A stretch of DNA of 64,000 nucleotides from Paractinoplanes aksuensis. GTDB lineage: Bacteria > Actinomycetota > Actinomycetes > Mycobacteriales > Micromonosporaceae. Position numbers and translations under genes: made by a program. The notes below the pieces were generated by a model that was given only the letters and a program-made list of their open reading frames with translations, had not been told where the DNA came from and ran no database searches. Of this stretch, positions 61,748 through 64,000 are shown piece after piece (within the stretch, counting starts at the first letter, position 1; the number at the start of each line of letters is the position of its first letter). Where the stretch lies: positions 19,763-83,762 of the forward strand of contig NZ_JAMYJR010000055.1 in assembly GCF_024137025.1 (NCBI RefSeq). Reading direction: 5' to 3'.

Positions 61748-62668
61748 TCAGCGCCCGCGGTTCGGACCCTGGTGGCCGTTCTGACCCGGCTGACCCTGGT
61801 TGCCGCTCTGGCCGGGCTGTCCCTGGTTGCCGCTCTGACCTTGGTTGCCGCCCCGGCCGGGCTGACCTTGGTTGCCGCTCTGGCCGGGCTGTCCCTGGTT
61901 GCCGCTCTGACCTTGGTTGCCGCTCTGGCCGGGCTGACCTTGGTTGCCGCCCCGGCCCGGCTGACTCTGGTTGCCGCTCTGACCGCTCTGTCCCTGGTTG
62001 CCGCCCCGGCCGGGCTGACCCTGGTTGCCGCTCTGGCCCGGCTGGCCCTGGTGACCGCTCTGGCCCGGCTGGCCCTGGTGACCGCTCTGGCCCGGCTGGC
62101 CCTGGTTGCCGCTCTGGCCCGGCTGGCCCTGGTGACCGTTCTGGCCCTGGTTGCCGTTCCGGACCGGCCCCTGCTGGCCGCCGCGGACCGGCCCGTGCTG
62201 GCCGGGTCGGGTGCCCTGACGGCCGGGGCCGAAGTCATGGCGACCGTGGTGGCCGATGTGGCCCGGCCGGCCGGGGCGGACCTGGCCCCAGAAGCTCGGC
62301 CGGAACTGACCCGGGAAACCACGGACGACCTGGAAGGGGCGGCCGAAGCCGACCGGACCCCAGTTGTCGTCGTCGCCGACCTCGAGCGCCCACATGCCGC
62401 GGCGCGGGCCGATGCGGACCGGGCTGCAGTCGTGGTCGTCCCAGGCGCCGGCCCGCTCGCCGAACTGTCCGGCCATCGCACAGTCCCGCAGCGATCGGTA
62501 GTAGCCGACGACCTGGCCGTCGCCGCGCCAATCGGCGACGTGGGACGGCGTGGACCTGCTCTCCGGGGTGCCGGCCGAGCCCGCGGCCTGGGCCGGACCG
62601 GTTCCGACGGCCAGCGCCGCGAGAACACCGAAGCCTCCGAGGGTGAAGGCGCGGGTGAGCTTGTTCAT
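61748..62668 (-). CDS. Secreted protein with collagen-like G-X-Y tail (paralogue 2)
   Basis: 306 aa. Signal peptide ending PAQA at ~28. Domain 54-98: GYYRSLRDCAMAG...GERAGAWD...DCSPVRIGPRRGMWALEV (Cys63, Cys81), matching the protein at 60995. A His/Arg/Gly/Phe-rich linker leads to ~44 G-X-Y triplets (GQP, GQS, GNQ, GHQ, GRG) from ~172 to ~303 with one interruption (SQP). Such repeats can form collagen-type triple helices, though Pro is rare and Gln dominates. AAAGGAA lies before the ATG. Confidence 0.85.
   Translation of the reverse strand: MNKLTRAFTLGGFGVLAALAVGTGPAQAAGSAGTPESRSTPSHVADWRGDGQVVGYYRSLRDCAMAGQFGERAGAWDDHDCSPVRIGPRRGMWALEVGDDDNWGPVGFGRPFQVVRGFPGQFRPSFWGQVRPGRPGHIGHHGRHDFGPGRQGTRPGQHGPVRGGQQGPVRNGNQGQNGHQGQPGQSGNQGQPGQSGHQGQPGQSGHQGQPGQSGNQGQPGRGGNQGQSGQSGNQSQPGRGGNQGQPGQSGNQGQSGNQGQPGQSGNQGQPGRGGNQGQSGNQGQPGQSGNQGQPGQNGHQGPNRGR
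61760..62155 (-). repeat. G-X-Y triplet repeat array
   Basis: Nine-nucleotide-based repeats arranged in larger blocks of 27 and 36 bp, such as units coding GQPGQSGNQ. Block order is irregular, which suggests past duplications and deletions. Confidence 0.85.
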
Positions 62669-63564
62669 CGCAATTCCTTTCGGGCTGTGCTGCGTCGAGT
62701 CTTACGGAGGGGAAAACCGCAATCCGTCCACGCCGGTTGTCGAACTCGCGTATCCCGGCCGATGACCGTTCGGCGGATGATTCCGGAGGATCGACCAGCG
62801 GTCCTGGCTGAAAGGTGGCCTACGACCGGCAGGCCGCTGGCTCCGGAGTGTTGCCGGATCGGGCCGGGCCGGATCTCACCGTGGGTGGAAAGGTAAGTGA
62901 CCTTCAGTTGACGTGATGGCCGTCACAGAGGACATGGACAGGCGTCGTCCCGGAAAGATTGCCGCGACCCGTGAAAAGAGGCTTTGAGCTGGCCAAAGGC
63001 CTGCAGTGTGGTGGTGGTCGAGCCGGCTGTTGGAAGGATTTAGCACGGGTTTATTCCGGTGACTGCCCCGGCCCTCGGAGTGCTCGGCCGCCACTCGTCC
63101 GGAGTAGTCCTCGCGCACATCGGCGATGGGTCCTTCGGGTGGGTGGCCGCCTTTCGGGCCGGTCCGTGCGGCCGAAAGCCTGAGCGTCGCCCGGCCGACC
63201 GGGGGTCGCCTCCCGTTGGTTTAACCCGAAATGGTTGCGCCGGAGCAACTAAGCACTCTTGCCTCCCCGCCGATACGCTGATAAATAGTGGTGGACGGTG
63301 AGCCGGAATCCTTTTCTGCAAACATCAGACGCTTCTGGCACAATTATCTGGCACGCCCCCTCCGCGCTAATTCGAAGGCCATTCGGGAATGGTCTTCAGG
63401 GCCGCCACGATCGTATCCATGATGAGCGTTGCGATGCCGCTCCCGCCGCCGTCTCCGGTCGGAGCGGGTCGCCCCGGAAAGATCTACACCTGGCCGGGGA
63501 TTGCCGCCGGCGGGGGCGGGTAGGGCCGTGGTCCAGCAATGACGATGAGCAAGGAAAAGATCCG
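62669..63564 (+). other. Long region without a convincing gene
   Basis: About 900 bp with lower GC. The left part must contain the promoter of the collagen-like gene. A candidate promoter TTGCCT (63259-63264)-17 nt-TAAATA (63282-63287) points to the right. Short open frames have poor third-position GC. No riboswitch or RNA gene was recognised. Confidence 0.5.
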
Positions 63565-63852
63565 ATGGAGACAGACAAGGTTGTTCTTTCCGCCAAGTGG
63601 CGTGCGGCCTATCAGGCGGCCCTGGCGCTTCTGGAAAGCGATCAGCCGTACAGCGATCCGCATGACGCCACCGCCCGCGCCCGGGTCCAGCGGCTGCGGA
63701 CAGACACCCGTCGCTGGATTCGGGAACAGAAGCGGCTGGCGTCCGCGGGGGCCCTGTCCCCGATCCAGACGCTGTTCATCGATCACATTCCGGATAACTG
63801 GCGCGAGATCGACCTACGGCGCCGCCGCCGGCGCCGGCTGCTGCAGAGCTGA
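63565..63852 (+). CDS. Small helicase-associated (HA) domain-like protein
   Basis: 95 aa. WRAAYQAALALLESD...RLRTDTRRWIREQKRLASAGALSPIQTLFIDHIPDNW resembles one HA domain (W...LGxWvxxQR...G.L...). Such domains normally follow helicase cores; here one stands alone with a poly-Arg end (RRRRRRR). AAGGAAAAG lies before the ATG. Codon use is less GC-biased than in core genes, suggesting transfer. Role unknown, possibly nucleic-acid binding. Confidence 0.68.
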   Translation: METDKVVLSAKWRAAYQAALALLESDQPYSDPHDATARARVQRLRTDTRRWIREQKRLASAGALSPIQTLFIDHIPDNWREIDLRRRRRRRLLQS

Positions 63853-63878
63853 CGCCGGTCGGCAGGCACGAGGGCGGG

Positions 63879-63905
63879 CCCCCCCCCCCCCGGGGGGGGG
63901 GGGGG
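63879..63905. other. C13-G14 homopolymer tract
   Basis: Thirteen C (63879-63891) followed by fourteen G (63892-63905), an extreme palindrome. It is probably an assembly join or sequencing artefact, or it hides one; a real hairpin of this form would be very hard to replicate. Confidence 0.6.
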
Positions 63906-64000
63906 CCGGCGCGCCCGGCGCGCCCGACTGCGCCTGCAGCACGGCCGCGTCCAGGACCACCGCGGCCCGCTCCTCGGCGGTCCGCAGCAGGTCGCTGCGG
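63906..64000 (-). CDS. Possible C-terminal part of a gene entering from the right edge
   Basis: On the minus strand one frame reads SDLLRTAEERAAVVLDAAVL and continues QAQSGAPGAPAP, with GC-rich third positions, up to the C/G tract. No stop is found before the tract, so the end is uncertain. Too short to identify. Confidence 0.4.

Noticed and set aside
61772..62896. Plus-strand Leu/Ala/Val-rich frame opposite the G-X-Y gene, resembling a membrane protein
   Set aside because: It is the reverse complement of the GQPGQSGNQ repeats; it has no ribosome site, and the minus frame has a signal peptide and a paralogue.
62669..63287. Riboswitch for the secreted proteins (c-di-AMP or c-di-GMP type)
   Set aside because: Looked for conserved core motifs by eye and did not find them; a covariance search would be decisive.
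63288..63422. 44-residue frame starting GTG GTG, after a TACGCT box
   Set aside because: Third codon positions are not GC-biased and the peptide matches nothing; possible but not supportable.

Overview
The window is chromosomal DNA from a high-GC actinobacterium, most likely a member of the Micromonosporaceae (Actinoplanes-like). This is inferred from GC-rich third codon positions, frequent GTG/TTG starts, very many apparently leaderless genes (TAnnnT boxes 6-8 nt before the start codon), and the gene order rne-rplU-rpmA-obg ... nadD-rsfS ... comEA-comEC-holA-rpsT-lepA-hemW-hrcA-dnaJ-rsmE. No rRNA, tRNA or CRISPR array was seen.

Layout. 1-4750: the start of a proline-rich membrane protein gene (cut by the left edge), then a three-gene stress-signalling module: an RsbQ-like hydrolase, a PAS-GAF-GAF-PP2C-HATPase protein and a STAS antagonist. 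4771-13861: a radical SAM pair, ribonuclease E/G, a lipoprotein, L21, L27 and Obg. 13918-17954: GNAT, convergent trpS with a tandem-Trp leader peptide and attenuator, and aminopeptidase N, in the place where proBA often lies. 18012-29765: nadD-rsfS-phosphatase, a lipoprotein, degV, a divergent methyltransferase pair, comEA-comEC, GNAT, holA and a small membrane protein. 29689-44778: a frameshifted SRPBCC gene, rpsT, APH, DUF4240, MOSC, lepA, an accessory block (GlsB, PAS sensor, lytic transglycosylase-like protein, enoyl-CoA hydratase), hemW, DUF4870, and CIRCE-hrcA-dnaJ.

44779-60091 is an accessory island separating dnaJ from rsmE, two genes that are usually neighbours. It holds a PadR-HAAS pair, an NmrA-type protein, a short AraC protein, a MITE whose ends supply the stop codons of both flanking genes, a DUF4241 gene, an azoR/marR divergon with twin operators, a catabolic cluster (IclR, amidohydrolase, CoA-transferase, citryl-CoA-lyase-like protein, LigB, LigA, oxidoreductase), an ECF41-type sigma factor that lacks its sigma-4 region with a divergent CMD protein, a membrane protein and a receiver-type regulator.

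60827-64000: an AT-richer accessory tail with two paralogous secreted proteins (one with a charged repeat tail, one with a collagen-like G-X-Y tail), a long region without a convincing gene, a small helicase-associated-domain protein, and an abnormal C13G14 tract before a partial gene at the right edge.

The main items for follow-up are the leaderless trp attenuator, the MITE that terminates two genes, the sigma-4-less ECF41 factor, the unassigned extradiol-dioxygenase/CoA-transferase/lyase cluster, the secreted paralogue pair with different repeat tails, and a 106-bp dispersed element present twice, each time just past a conserved gene where the usual gene order is interrupted.
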